Shown in pieces: positions 28,531 through 36,617 of a DNA stretch of 49,759 nucleotides. The stretch's first letter is position 1. The number at the start of each line of letters is the position of its first letter. The stretch is from Bacteroidales bacterium (GTDB lineage Bacteria > Bacteroidota > Bacteroidia > Bacteroidales > UBA10428), in assembly GCA_016926205.1 (NCBI GenBank), contig JAFGPB010000067.1, positions 1-49,759 of the forward strand. Reading direction: 5' to 3'. Below the pieces are notes generated by a model that made no database searches, had not been told where the DNA came from, and saw only the letters and a program-made list of their open reading frames with translations. A program made the translations under genes and the position numbers.

Positions 28531-28755
28531 TCAATATGAAACATTCTCCCTGGCCACGCTCTTTTCGTTATATTTTTTCGAAAAAGATACAATTCTCTTG
28601 ATCACATCATCATTTACATCACTCTGAAGACCTTTCAGGTAGTACATGACAGCTTCCCATTCTTCTCCATCAAGCAATCCGGCCAGCTTAATAAACTCGT
28701 TTTCTGTTTCTTCGGAGAATTTCAATGAACCCTTTCGCGTAGAGGTTTCATTCAT
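28531..28755 (-). CDS. Small hypothetical protein downstream of the sigma factor
   Basis: This 74-residue, acidic, probably helical protein has no signal peptide and no family I recognise. It has clear gene-like features: an ATG start, compact helical segments (EETENEFIKLAGLLDGEEWEAV) and a strong terminator immediately after the stop. The sigma factor gene lies 253 bases upstream on the same strand. It could be a partner or regulator of the sigma factor, but it has no membrane segment as a classical anti-sigma factor would, and the gap argues against tight coupling. Confidence 0.6.
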   Translation of the reverse strand: MNETSTRKGSLKFSEETENEFIKLAGLLDGEEWEAVMYYLKGLQSDVNDDVIKRIVSFSKKYNEKSVARENVSY

Positions 28756-29008
28756 ATCTACTTCTTTTAATTTGTACTAAAATACGTAGGAAAAAACGCT
28801 CCAATTTATATTAAATTGTGTTAAATGTAATAAAAAAAAATAATTATGCAAAATGTCCCGGGGGCTTTACACAGCAATAGTTTCAGCGATATGTGACACG
28901 GAACGGCCTGTAAACAGGAGGTTTCAGGATGCCTGTGGAAGACCAGTCTTTTCCGGAATTTATTAAATACGATCCTAATATTGTTATTTACAGACCATTA
29001 GGTAGTGC

Positions 29009-29599
29009 CTATGACATTGTGAGGGTCAGGTTCTTTTCCCTGACCATCCTTCTCAGGTTGATCAGTGCATACCGCATCCTTCCCAGGGCTGTATTGATGC
29101 TTACGTTGGTGTGCTCGGCAATTTCCTTGAAGCTCAGCTCACAATACTGTCTGAGGATCAGCACTTCCTTCTGTTCCTGTGGAAGATAATCAATAAGTTC
29201 CCGGATGTCCTTCCTGATCTGTTCAGTGATGATGCTTTCCTCAGCGTTCCTGACGGCATATTTTTTTGAGTTGAGGATATCCAGACTGAAATCCTCTTTT
29301 GAAACCGCATTGAGCTGTTTTTCCTTCCGGTAATGGTCAATCACAAGGTTGTGCGCAATCCTCAGCACCCAGGCAAGGAATTTGCCGTTGTCCTGATATT
29401 TGCCCTCATCAAGCGACCGGATCACCTTGATGAAAGTATCCTGAAAGATATCTTCAGCCAGATAACTGTTTTTTACGAGCAGCAGAATATACGTATATAC
29501 TTGCTTTCTGTACCGGTTGATGAGGGTTTCAAGACTGGATGAATCGCCACTGACGAACTTGTCTACAAGCTCATTGTCAGACTTATAGATTGTTTTCAA
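29009..29599 (-). CDS. RNA polymerase sigma factor, ECF-like sigma-70 family
   Basis: The 196-residue protein contains sigma region 2 (about 10-85, ETLINRYRKQVYTYILLLVKNSYLAEDIFQDTFIK with the core-binding DTFIKV block) and region 4 (about 130-185, LPQEQKEVLILRQYCELSFKEIAEHTNVSINTALGRMRYAL). Regions 1 and 3 are absent, which places it with the ECF group. The start is a TTG at 29599, fixed by a canonical Shine-Dalgarno sequence four bases upstream, itself unusual in this phylum. No anti-sigma gene adjoins it. It diverges from uvrA across 174 bases. Confidence 0.92.
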   Translation of the reverse strand: MKTIYKSDNELVDKFVSGDSSSLETLINRYRKQVYTYILLLVKNSYLAEDIFQDTFIKVIRSLDEGKYQDNGKFLAWVLRIAHNLVIDHYRKEKQLNAVSKEDFSLDILNSKKYAVRNAEESIITEQIRKDIRELIDYLPQEQKEVLILRQYCELSFKEIAEHTNVSINTALGRMRYALINLRRMVREKNLTLTMS

Positions 29600-29603
29600 T
29601 ACT

Positions 29604-29610
29604 ACCTCCT
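29604..29610 (-). promoter_or_regulatory. Strong Shine-Dalgarno sequence for the sigma factor gene
   Basis: AGGAGGT on the minus strand lies four bases before the TTG start codon at 29599-29597. Most genes in the window have no recognisable ribosome-binding site, so this one stands out and decides the start. Confidence 0.8.
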
Positions 29611-29773
29611 TATTTTAATATAAAGCAGAGTAGAATTGTGGCTATAGGCAGTCCTCCTTGTATTTTGAATTAATAAATATTACCTGAACGCTTTTTTAAA
29701 TAAACGAATAATTTTGCTTCGAAAATAAAGATTTTTTTTCAGAAACAACACTTTTCTTTTGTAATATTTATAA

Positions 29774-32587
29774 ATGCCACGTAAGAATTTATACGAAAAA
29801 GAGTCCATAATTGTTTCAGGGGCGCGGGTACATAACCTTAAAAACATCAGTCTTGAGATCCCCCGCGACAGGATGATCGTGATCACCGGACTTTCCGGGT
29901 CCGGAAAATCATCACTTGCATTTGACACGATCTATGCGGAAGGACAGCGAAGGTATGTCGAAAGCCTCTCGTCTTATGCACGCCAGTTTCTCGGCAGGAT
30001 GCACAAACCCGAAGTGGATTTCATAAAAGGAATTCCGCCGGCAATCGCCATCGAACAGAAGGTGAACACCCGCAATCCGCGTTCCACGGTTGGCACATCC
30101 ACGGAAATTTACGATTATCTGAAACTGCTGTATGCCCGTATCGGTAAGACTCATTCACCCGTATCGGGAAGAGTAGTGAAAAAAGAGGATGTCACGGATG
30201 TCGTGGATTACATTACCTCATTTCCTGAAGGAACGCCAATGATGATTCTCAGTCCTGTTACAAAAGACAACGGTACACAAAGTTTTGCGGAAAAGCTCTC
30301 GGATCTTTCAAAACAGGGAATCACAAGACTGGAAGTAAAGGGTGATGTCCTGCGCCTTGAGGAAGCTGTGATTCAATATGCACAGACAGATACAGAAAAC
30401 ATGAACATTGTGATCGACCGGTTTACAGTCGCCCGTGATGATGATTCGAAGAGCAGGTATTCTGATTCCTGCCAGATAGCCTTCGGATTCGGGAAAGGTA
30501 CCTGCACCGTAAGGGTACTGCAGGATCCTCAGTCTTTCCGCATGTTCAGTGACAGATTTGAAGCTGATGGCATTTCTTTCGAGGAACCCTCCGTACACAT
30601 GTTCAGCTTCAACAATCCGCTGGGGGCATGTCCCCTGTGCGAAGGATACGGCAAGGTCATCGGGATCGACGAGGACCTGGTGGTCCCGAACAAAAGCCTG
30701 TCGGTTTATGAAGATGCCGTGGTATGCTGGAAAGGCGACAAAATGAAGAAGTGGAAAGAGCGATTGATATACCAGGCCGACCGGTTCGGCTTTCCCATCC
30801 ACCGCCCTTACCGGGATCTGACACCGGAACAGAAACAACTGCTCTGGAAAGGCAACCGTTATTTTAAAGGGATTGATATCTTTTTCAGGTATCTGGAACA
30901 AAAAAAATACAAAATACAGTACCGGGTAATGCTGGCACGCTACCGGGGTAAGACCACCTGTCCCGAATGCAAGGGTGCCCGACTAAGGAAGGAAGTCGCA
31001 TATGTCAGGATCAACGGTATTTCCATTCAGGATCTTGTGCTTATGCCTGTATCCCGACTCCTTGATTTCTTCCGGAACCTTAAACTCACCCGGCATGAAC
31101 AAGAAATTGCAGGACGGATCCTGACGGAAATACAAGGGAGATTGCAGTACCTGTCTGATGTCGGGCTCGGATATCTTACCCTGAACCGCCTTTCATCGAC
31201 CCTTTCCGGAGGCGAATCTCAACGCATCAACCTGGCCACAACCCTGGGCAGCAACCTGGTGGGATCACTGTATATTCTGGATGAGCCCAGTATCGGACTG
31301 CATCCGAGGGATATCCGCCTGCTGACGAAAGTCCTGCTAAACCTTCGTAAAATGGGCAATACGGTGATGGTCGTTGAACATGAAGAGGAGATCATCCGGG
31401 CAGCAGACGAGATCATTGATATTGGTCCTTTTGCCGGCCGCCATGGAGGGGAGATCATCTTTCACGGCCCTTATGAAAAATTGCTTGTAGAAAAGAACGG
31501 ACTGACAGCAAGATATCTTCGTGACGAGGAAAAGATCCCCGTGCCTGAGGTCAGGCGCAAGTGGAACAACTCCATTGAAATCACGGGAGCCTGGGAAAAC
31601 AATCTGAAGGGGATCACGGTCAGGATCCCGCTTCATGTTTTCACGGTCATCACCGGTGTCAGCGGTTCGGGTAAATCATCCCTCGTCAAGAACATCCTGT
31701 ATCCGGCGCTGGACTGCCTGCTGAACGGCGGAGGCAGCAAAGCCGGGCGGTTCGACAGTCTTGATGGCGACCTGCACCTGCTGGGTCATGTGGAGCTGGT
31801 GGACCAGAATCCGATTGGAAAATCTTCCCGTTCAAATCCTGTCACCTACATCAAAGCATTTGACGACATCAGGAAACTATTTGCCAGCCAGCAGCTTTCT
31901 AAATATTACGGGTTCAATCCCTCTCATTTCTCTTTCAACATTGACGGCGGAAGGTGCGAGGAATGTCTGGGTGAGGGTATCATCAAGGTCGAGATGCAGT
32001 TCATGGCTGATGTCTTACTGGAATGTGAAAGCTGTCACGGAAAAAGGTTCAAGGATGATGTCCTTGAAGTCATGTATCATGGAAAAAATATTTACGATGT
32101 CCTTGAAATGACTGTTGACGAAGCGATCGATTTTTTCGGTCCGCAAAAGGGCGTTCTTGAACGATCGATTGCAAGAAAGCTGCAACCGCTGAGTGACGTG
32201 GGGCTTGGATATGTAAGCCTGGGTCAGTCATCCACGACACTGAGCGGCGGCGAAAGCCAGCGTGTCAAGCTCGCTTCTTTTCTGGGCGGGGAAAAAAGCG
32301 GCACGCCCACATTGTTCATTTTTGATGAACCGACAACGGGACTGCATTTTCACGATATCAAAAAACTTCTTGAAGCTTTTCATGCCCTGATCCGGAGGGG
32401 ACATTCCATTGTAATCATCGAACACAATCCCGAGGTCATTAAAATGGCCGACTGGGTGATCGATCTGGGTCCGGAAGGTGGTGAGGAAGGAGGGAACATC
32501 GTCTTTGAAGGCACACCGGAGGATCTTTGCCAATGTCCGGAATCCTACACAGGCAAGTTCCTGAGCAGGAAGCTGTGTAACAAATAA
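29774..32587 (+). CDS. uvrA: Excinuclease ABC subunit A
   Basis: UvrA recognises bulky DNA lesions and loads UvrB in nucleotide excision repair. The 937-residue protein has two ABC ATPase modules. Walker A motifs are [12 protein letters not shown] (about 39-50) and [11 protein letters not shown] (about 630), and signature motifs are [12 protein letters not shown] and [12 protein letters not shown]. Zinc-binding CxxC pairs appear as CPLC and CPEC in the first module and CEEC and CESC in the second. The length is normal for UvrA. No uvrB or uvrC is nearby, which is usual. The stop codon lies inside the first copy of a 22-base direct repeat. Confidence 0.97.
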   Translation: MPRKNLYEKESIIVSGARVHNLKNISLEIPRDRMIVITGLSGSGKSSLAFDTIYAEGQRRYVESLSSYARQFLGRMHKPEVDFIKGIPPAIAIEQKVNTRNPRSTVGTSTEIYDYLKLLYARIGKTHSPVSGRVVKKEDVTDVVDYITSFPEGTPMMILSPVTKDNGTQSFAEKLSDLSKQGITRLEVKGDVLRLEEAVIQYAQTDTENMNIVIDRFTVARDDDSKSRYSDSCQIAFGFGKGTCTVRVLQDPQSFRMFSDRFEADGISFEEPSVHMFSFNNPLGACPLCEGYGKVIGIDEDLVVPNKSLSVYEDAVVCWKGDKMKKWKERLIYQADRFGFPIHRPYRDLTPEQKQLLWKGNRYFKGIDIFFRYLEQKKYKIQYRVMLARYRGKTTCPECKGARLRKEVAYVRINGISIQDLVLMPVSRLLDFFRNLKLTRHEQEIAGRILTEIQGRLQYLSDVGLGYLTLNRLSSTLSGGESQRINLATTLGSNLVGSLYILDEPSIGLHPRDIRLLTKVLLNLRKMGNTVMVVEHEEEIIRAADEIIDIGPFAGRHGGEIIFHGPYEKLLVEKNGLTARYLRDEEKIPVPEVRRKWNNSIEITGAWENNLKGITVRIPLHVFTVITGVSGSGKSSLVKNILYPALDCLLNGGGSKAGRFDSLDGDLHLLGHVELVDQNPIGKSSRSNPVTYIKAFDDIRKLFASQQLSKYYGFNPSHFSFNIDGGRCEECLGEGIIKVEMQFMADVLLECESCHGKRFKDDVLEVMYHGKNIYDVLEMTVDEAIDFFGPQKGVLERSIARKLQPLSDVGLGYVSLGQSSTTLSGGESQRVKLASFLGGEKSGTPTLFIFDEPTTGLHFHDIKKLLEAFHALIRRGHSIVIIEHNPEVIKMADWVIDLGPEGGEEGGNIVFEGTPEDLCQCPESYTGKFLSRKLCNK

Positions 32588-32628
32588 AGAAACTGCCCCG
32601 AAAATGTAAAGAGACTGCCCCGAAAATG
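32585..32628 (+). repeat. Tandem 22-base repeat overlapping the uvrA stop
   Basis: Two adjacent 22-base copies (32585-32606 and 32607-32628) share the core ACTGCCCCGAAAATG and differ at one position. The uvrA stop TAA forms the first three bases of copy one. The core loosely resembles the IS3-type terminus at 49674, so an old transposon scar is one possible origin. Confidence 0.85.
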
Positions 32629-32703
32629 CAGGGAACCCTTTTCAAACAGGACAACAATTGGGATCAGGTCCCGGAACAGGCCCTGGGGAATGAAACCACG
32701 ATG

Positions 32704-32735
32704 AAAAAAAAGCTGCCTCACAGATCAGGCAGCTT
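32704..32735 (-). terminator. Intrinsic terminator of the secreted protein/lipoprotein operon
   Basis: AAGCTGCCT (32710-32718) and AGGCAGCTT (32727-32735) form a perfect nine-pair stem with an eight-base loop. Read on the minus strand it is followed by eight T residues (32704-32711). It lies 47 bases after the stop at 32783. Confidence 0.85.
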
Positions 32736-32782
32736 AGCAAGCTTAGATTTTTATAAGCAACAATTCTTCCGGATACTTGCTG

Positions 32783-33223
32783 TTATTCTTCCTGGAAGCC
32801 AAACATGATCGCCACACAGCCGCTGTTGGGAAATTCAGCCTGTGTTCCGGATACCGGAACATTGACAACTACTTTCAGCTGCTGGCTGGATTCCAGACTG
32901 AAATCCCATGTCGAAGCCATATCGTGCTCCCTGTTGTCGAACAGCACGTTCCTGTATGCATCCACGATCTGGAATTCGACTGCAGGCAGTGCTTCCGCAC
33001 CACAGATTGCGATCCGATATCTCTGGTCCGTGTAAAATGTCTTGTACAATTCCGCTTCTTCTCCCTCTGTCAGGATGGCCGCATGATAGTTGCCGTCATG
33101 TATGTAGGGGGCAAGCTCGAGTTTGCACAGTTTTTTTGCGAATCCTTTGCATTGAGCCTCAACTGACTGGCTCAGCAGGATCAGTGATGCCAGGCTGATG
33201 ATTATGGGCAGATATTTTCTCAT
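32783..33223 (-). CDS. Secreted hypothetical protein
   Basis: This 146-residue protein has a signal peptide ending in VEAQ. The mature part contains three cysteines early (CKGFAKKLCKLEL and AICGAEA) and one late (NSGCVAIMFGF), and a beta-rich middle (VEFQIVDAYRNVLFDN). I do not recognise the family. It begins 10 bases after the lipoprotein gene and ends before a strong terminator, so it is the last gene of a two-gene operon. A periplasmic role together with the lipoprotein is likely, but nothing indicates the function. Confidence 0.75.
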   Translation of the reverse strand: MRKYLPIIISLASLILLSQSVEAQCKGFAKKLCKLELAPYIHDGNYHAAILTEGEEAELYKTFYTDQRYRIAICGAEALPAVEFQIVDAYRNVLFDNREHDMASTWDFSLESSQQLKVVVNVPVSGTQAEFPNSGCVAIMFGFQEE

Positions 33224-33233
33224 TTCTTTGAAT

Positions 33234-34178
33234 TTATTGAACGAAATTTGTCCTGAGTGATCTGACAGCCGACTGAAGTTCTCTGAATGCTTCAGGGGTC
33301 ACATGAATAATCGTCTGGGATTTCAGTGAGGCAACTTCCGGGGTAACCTCATCTTCTTCAACTGTTACAGCTGATGTCTGGACTTCAATATTGTCATATG
33401 CTGCTTTCAGTACCTGCAATTCATCAATCAGTTCCGCAATATCCCTGTTTTCCTGTCCGCCCGCATCCAGCCTGTTATCCTCCAGCATTCTTTCAACAAT
33501 GCTGAATGACAGCTTCTGTTCAGCCAGACGGTCAACCAGCCTGCTTTCTTCAGGCGGATTTTCACCTGCCATCTGCGAACCGATGTACAGTCCCTCAACC
33601 CAACCTCCGACAAGTACAATGGCAGCAACCTGCTGCTGATCATTCTCTTTCAGATATGAACTGGAATTCAAAAATGTTTCGGATATAATGTCCATGACCA
33701 CGTCGCGGTTGTCCAGGTTTTCTTCCAATCTTCTCAGCGTTTCATCATCGATGGCGTCATCAATGCCCATTTCTGTTGCGAGTCTTCTCGTAGCGTCCAT
33801 GTAATTCAGCGAGGTCTGCGCCTGGTCAAAAAGACTTGCAAAGCTGAGATCTGTGGTATAAATGCCCAGGTTCAGCGCTTTGCTCTTGCTGGTTGCATAA
33901 CGTTCCACACTGCTGAGATCGTTAAGCAGCATCTCATCATAATCGATACCGGTCGATTTCAGCAACATGGCTGTTTCAAGCGGCGAAGGCAAAGAATAAA
34001 ATATTTTCTTGGCCCTGTCAATATCATCAAAGATGTCTTCCTCTGTCAGGAAATCCCCGAGACTAACTTCACGGCCGCCCTGTCTGCTTCTGTCGGACCT
34101 GCATGAAGGGATGGCCAGCAACACTCCGGTGATTAACAAAAGTCCGATGATTTGAAAGCGAAGGTTGTTGTACTGCAT
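33234..34178 (-). CDS. Hypothetical lipoprotein
   Basis: The 314-residue product has a type II signal with lipobox IPSC (Cys26) and so is predicted to be lipid-anchored. The mature chain is acidic, charged and almost entirely helical (EEDIFDDIDRAKKIF, SSVERYATSKSKAL, ENDQQQVAAIVLVGGWVEGLYIGSQM). I recognise no catalytic motif. Similar helical lipoproteins are common in marine and gut Bacteroidota without assigned function. It is the first gene of an operon with the 146-residue secreted protein. Confidence 0.75.
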   Translation of the reverse strand: MQYNNLRFQIIGLLLITGVLLAIPSCRSDRSRQGGREVSLGDFLTEEDIFDDIDRAKKIFYSLPSPLETAMLLKSTGIDYDEMLLNDLSSVERYATSKSKALNLGIYTTDLSFASLFDQAQTSLNYMDATRRLATEMGIDDAIDDETLRRLEENLDNRDVVMDIISETFLNSSSYLKENDQQQVAAIVLVGGWVEGLYIGSQMAGENPPEESRLVDRLAEQKLSFSIVERMLEDNRLDAGGQENRDIAELIDELQVLKAAYDNIEVQTSAVTVEEDEVTPEVASLKSQTIIHVTPEAFRELQSAVRSLRTNFVQ

Positions 34179-34522
34179 GGGTTCAAATTTTAATTACTCT
34201 TCTAATTCAATAAGAATCATAGTGATAATAAAATTACCATTTTTCTTCATGATTACAAAACAGGTATATCAGTTACTAAATATAGTACATTACAACTGAT
34301 TATACCCTGTTCAAAATGACAGAAATATTAACAATCCTGTGAAAATCCGGCCATTTTGAAATTACTTATTTTACTGTCCCGCTCCTTAAAAAGTTACAAT
34401 AATCACGGATTTGTTGATTCAAAATAATAATATCTGAAATATACAACCCAAACATCAATAACGGACTCTTGCACTTCATACCATAATCCAGCCATGCAAA
34501 ACCGATAACCCAATCAGAAATC
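34179..34522. other. Intergenic region between the lipoprotein gene and nth
   Basis: This 344-base, AT-rich stretch should contain the promoter of the minus-strand lipoprotein gene, but I found only a one-mismatch -7 element close to its start. An open frame at 34366-34596 on the minus strand overlaps the end of nth and shows no gene-like features. No RNA gene or repeat is evident. Confidence 0.4.
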
Positions 34523-35170
34523 TCACCGTCCCTTCGAATTAAAATAACGACAGATCCCTGAAAGTCCGCATACATCACATTTCGGTTTTCGGGCAATACA
34601 TATGTACCTTCCGTGCAGGATCAGCCAGTGATGTGCCAGCGCCAGCAAAGGTTCAGGAATGTGCCTGACTAGCTGGACTTCCGCAGCATATGGATTCTTT
34701 GCATGGTTGGTCAGTCCCAGTCTGGCAGAAACGCGGAAGACATGTGTATCCACAGGCATGGCCGGCCGGCCGAACGCCACAAGGGAAATTACATTCGCAG
34801 ACTTTCTTCCGACACCTGGAAGGCTCATCAAATCCCCACGGTCTGACGGAACTTCCCCTCCGAAATCAAGGACTACCTTTTTTGCCATGCCTGACAGATG
34901 TCTGGCCTTGCTGTTGGGATACGAGCAGCTTTTTATATATTCCAGGATTTCTTCAACACCGGCATCTGCAAGGGATACCGGATCCGGGAAGCGACGGAAA
35001 AAAGCCGGTGTGATCATGTTCACACGCTTGTCAGTGCACTGCGCGGATAACATGACTGCCACGATGAGCTCGTAAGGACTGGCATAATGCAACTCGGTCT
35101 CCGCTACCGGCATGTGTTCCTGAAAATATTCAATAACCTTTTTGTACCGTTCTTTTGTTGTCATTGCCAT
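34523..35170 (-). CDS. nth: Endonuclease III
   Basis: This base-excision repair glycosylase/AP lyase removes oxidised pyrimidines. It is 215 residues. The helix-hairpin-helix LPGVGRKSANVI carries the catalytic Lys123, and Asp141 (PVDTHVFRVS) is the catalytic acid. The [4Fe-4S] cluster ligands are Cys191, Cys198, Cys201 and Cys207 with the classic C-x6-C-x2-C-x5-C spacing. Either ATG, at 35170 or 35164, may start translation. A -7 element (TATTTTTG, minus strand) lies about 86 bases upstream. It diverges from the aromatic amino-acid leader. Confidence 0.95.
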   Translation of the reverse strand: MAMTTKERYKKVIEYFQEHMPVAETELHYASPYELIVAVMLSAQCTDKRVNMITPAFFRRFPDPVSLADAGVEEILEYIKSCSYPNSKARHLSGMAKKVVLDFGGEVPSDRGDLMSLPGVGRKSANVISLVAFGRPAMPVDTHVFRVSARLGLTNHAKNPYAAEVQLVRHIPEPLLALAHHWLILHGRYICIARKPKCDVCGLSGICRYFNSKGR

Positions 35171-35255
35171 TCGATTTTCACAAGCCCGTTAATGATCATG
35201 GGCATGAAACCCAAAGCATCCTCGTGCAAGATATTCCATAACCGGATGCGTAATA

Positions 35256-35263
35256 CAAAAATA
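35256..35263 (-). promoter_or_regulatory. -7 promoter element for nth
   Basis: A perfect TATTTTTG on the minus strand. I saw no TTG at the expected spacing, so it is a partial promoter call. Confidence 0.45.
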
Positions 35264-35368
35264 TAAAATCCTCCGACTGATGCCCTGATACCAGGACTGA
35301 ATCACCTGTATTTCAGTTCACTCTCCTACAGAAATATGAGTCCAATGAATAAAAATATGAATCTTTTG

Positions 35369-35398
35369 TTGAATATATGCAAACTTTAAGTATATTTG
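35369..35398 (+). promoter_or_regulatory. Promoter of the aromatic amino-acid operon leader
   Basis: TTG (35369-35371) and a perfect -7 TATATTTG (35391-35398) are 19 bases apart; a TTTG at 35365-35368 overlaps as an alternative -33. Transcription should start near 35403, about 12 bases before the leader-peptide ATG. Confidence 0.8.
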
Positions 35399-35414
35399 CC
35401 GCAACATATCAGAA

Positions 35415-35471
35415 ATGAATACATCGACAAATAGAGCTTTTTACTTTTATTTCTTTTTTGAAGTAAAGTAA
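35415..35471 (+). CDS. Phe/Tyr-rich leader peptide of the aromatic operon attenuator
   Basis: An 18-codon reading frame encodes MNTSTNRAFYFYFFFEVK and stops at 35469-35471. Seven consecutive codons (35439-35459) are TTT, TAC, TTT, TAT, TTC, TTT, TTT, giving five Phe and two Tyr. It starts just after a consensus promoter, and its stop codon overlaps the first arm of an anti-terminator. It precedes pheA and the genes for Phe and Tyr synthesis. This matches, by analogy, the pheL leader of enteric bacteria, whose translation rate reports charged tRNA-Phe. It is too short for ordinary gene finders. Homology to any known leader cannot be shown from sequence alone. Confidence 0.82.
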   Translation: MNTSTNRAFYFYFFFEVK

Positions 35472-35518
35472 AGGGACTTTATTTGATTGATATTATGATA
35501 GATAAGAAAGGTCCCTTG
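35470..35518 (+). promoter_or_regulatory. Anti-terminator hairpin of the Phe/Tyr attenuator
   Basis: The arm AAGGGACTTT (35471-35480) can pair with AAGGTCCCTT (35508-35517) in ten pairs, including one G-U, around a 27-base loop. This consumes the 5' arm of the terminator. A ribosome paused in the aromatic codons leaves the first arm free; a ribosome at the leader stop covers it. Confidence 0.75.
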
Positions 35519-35539
35519 AAGAAAGGGACTTTTTTTTTT
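35507..35539 (+). terminator. Intrinsic terminator of the Phe/Tyr attenuator
   Basis: AAAGGTCCCTT (35507-35517) pairs with AAGGGACTTTT (35523-35533) in eleven pairs with one G-U and a five-base loop (GAAGA). The T-run extends from 35530 to 35539. The 3' arm nearly duplicates the anti-terminator arm at 35471-35480, making the two structures mutually exclusive. Confidence 0.88.
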
Positions 35540-35630
35540 AAATGTTATGAGATGACAGACGAAAAATATGCATGCATATATACAAAACCTGTAAAAACAG
35601 AAAAATGATAACAGGCTGGCAATAAATGAA

Positions 35631-35727
35631 GAACAAAAGGACGGTGTAGGAGAACAAAAACGGTTTAGGAGAACAAGGACGGTGTAGGAGAACAAAAACG
35701 GTTTAGGAGAACAAGGACGGTTTTCAC
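35631..35727 (+). repeat. Five 19-base tandem repeats between attenuator and pheA
   Basis: Units start at 35631 (21 bases), 35652, 35671, 35690 and 35709. Two versions alternate, GAACAAGGACGGTGTAGGA and GAACAAAAACGGTTTAGGA, giving a 38-base higher-order period. The array lies in the untranslated leader, ending 27 bases before the pheA start. No ORF crosses it on the plus strand. Confidence 0.93.
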
Positions 35728-35754
35728 AAAAAATGGAGGATAAATTATACCCTT

Positions 35755-36615
35755 ATGAACAAATCAGGAACCAGAGTTAAGAAGATCGCCATTCAGGGAG
35801 GATATGGCGCATTTCATGAGCTTGCCGCCAACGCATATTTTGAGAATGAAAATATAGAGATCGTACCCCGGAACACGTTCAAGGACCTGTTCAAGGCGCT
35901 GAAATCAGGTCAGGTTGACTACGGAATCACGGCGATAGAAAATTCCATTGCAGGCAGCATCCTACCAAACTATACGCTTCTGCTCGAGTCACACCTCAAG
36001 ATTGTCGGTGAGATTTACCTTCGCATCAGACAGAACCTGGTGGCACTGCCCGGACAAACCATCAGCGACATTGTGGAAGTGCACTCACATCCCATGGCTT
36101 TCCTGCAATGCCAGCAGTTCTTTGACGACTATCCGCACTTACGGCTTATTGACAGTGCAGATACCGCGCTCAGCGCAAAAGAGATCTCTGAAAAGAATCT
36201 GAAGGGTGTGGCAGCCATTTCTTCATCAGAGGCAGCAGCCAAATACAACCTTGAAGTAATCGCAGACGGCATCGAGACAAACCGGATGAATTACACCCGT
36301 TTTCTGATCCTCGAAGGGATCAATGGCAATGCTCCTGAGACACAATATGTCAACAAGGCATCGCTGACCTTTGCCCTTGCGCATAAAATAGGCTGCCTTT
36401 CAAAGGTGTTGTCCATCCTCTCCTACTACGAGATCAACCTGGCAAAGGTGCAGTCCATGCCTATTATCGGAAAGGACTGGGAATATCAGTTCTATGTGGA
36501 TGTCGAAATTGACAACTACTATTTTTACAAACAGGCCATTGAAGCCATCAGGCCGTTCACGCAGGATCTGCAGGTCCTCGGTGAATACACGAAAGGTAAA
36601 ACCATAACGGAATAG
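35755..36615 (+). CDS. pheA: Prephenate dehydratase
   Basis: PheA converts prephenate to phenylpyruvate, the committed step to phenylalanine. The 286-residue protein has the periplasmic-binding-like catalytic fold (about 9-185), with TAIENSIAGSI (59-69) and the catalytic Thr181 in NYTRFLILE. A C-terminal ACT domain (about 203-280) has GCLSKVLSIL in place of the GALxxxL effector motif and LAKVQSMPI in place of ESRP, so Phe feedback binding may be altered. It lacks a fused chorismate mutase, which is on the next gene instead. It is the first gene of the five-gene operon behind the Phe/Tyr attenuator. A GGAGGA lies 14 bases before the ATG. Confidence 0.95.
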   Translation: MNKSGTRVKKIAIQGGYGAFHELAANAYFENENIEIVPRNTFKDLFKALKSGQVDYGITAIENSIAGSILPNYTLLLESHLKIVGEIYLRIRQNLVALPGQTISDIVEVHSHPMAFLQCQQFFDDYPHLRLIDSADTALSAKEISEKNLKGVAAISSSEAAAKYNLEVIADGIETNRMNYTRFLILEGINGNAPETQYVNKASLTFALAHKIGCLSKVLSILSYYEINLAKVQSMPIIGKDWEYQFYVDVEIDNYYFYKQAIEAIRPFTQDLQVLGEYTKGKTITE

Positions 36616-36617
36616 TC

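Noticed and set aside
34366-34596. Minus-strand open frame of 76 codons overlapping the end of nth
   Set aside because: It overlaps a certain gene, has no recognisable domain, signal or promoter, and its composition looks like AT-rich intergenic DNA.
35447-35695. 82-codon minus-strand frame across the attenuator and repeat array
   Set aside because: Its translation is low-complexity Phe/Ser-rich sequence arising from the A/T-rich leader and the repeats. It conflicts with the clear plus-strand regulatory layout.
35631-35727. Possible CRISPR array in the repeated leader
   Set aside because: The units are directly adjacent with no unique spacers, and no cas genes are present.
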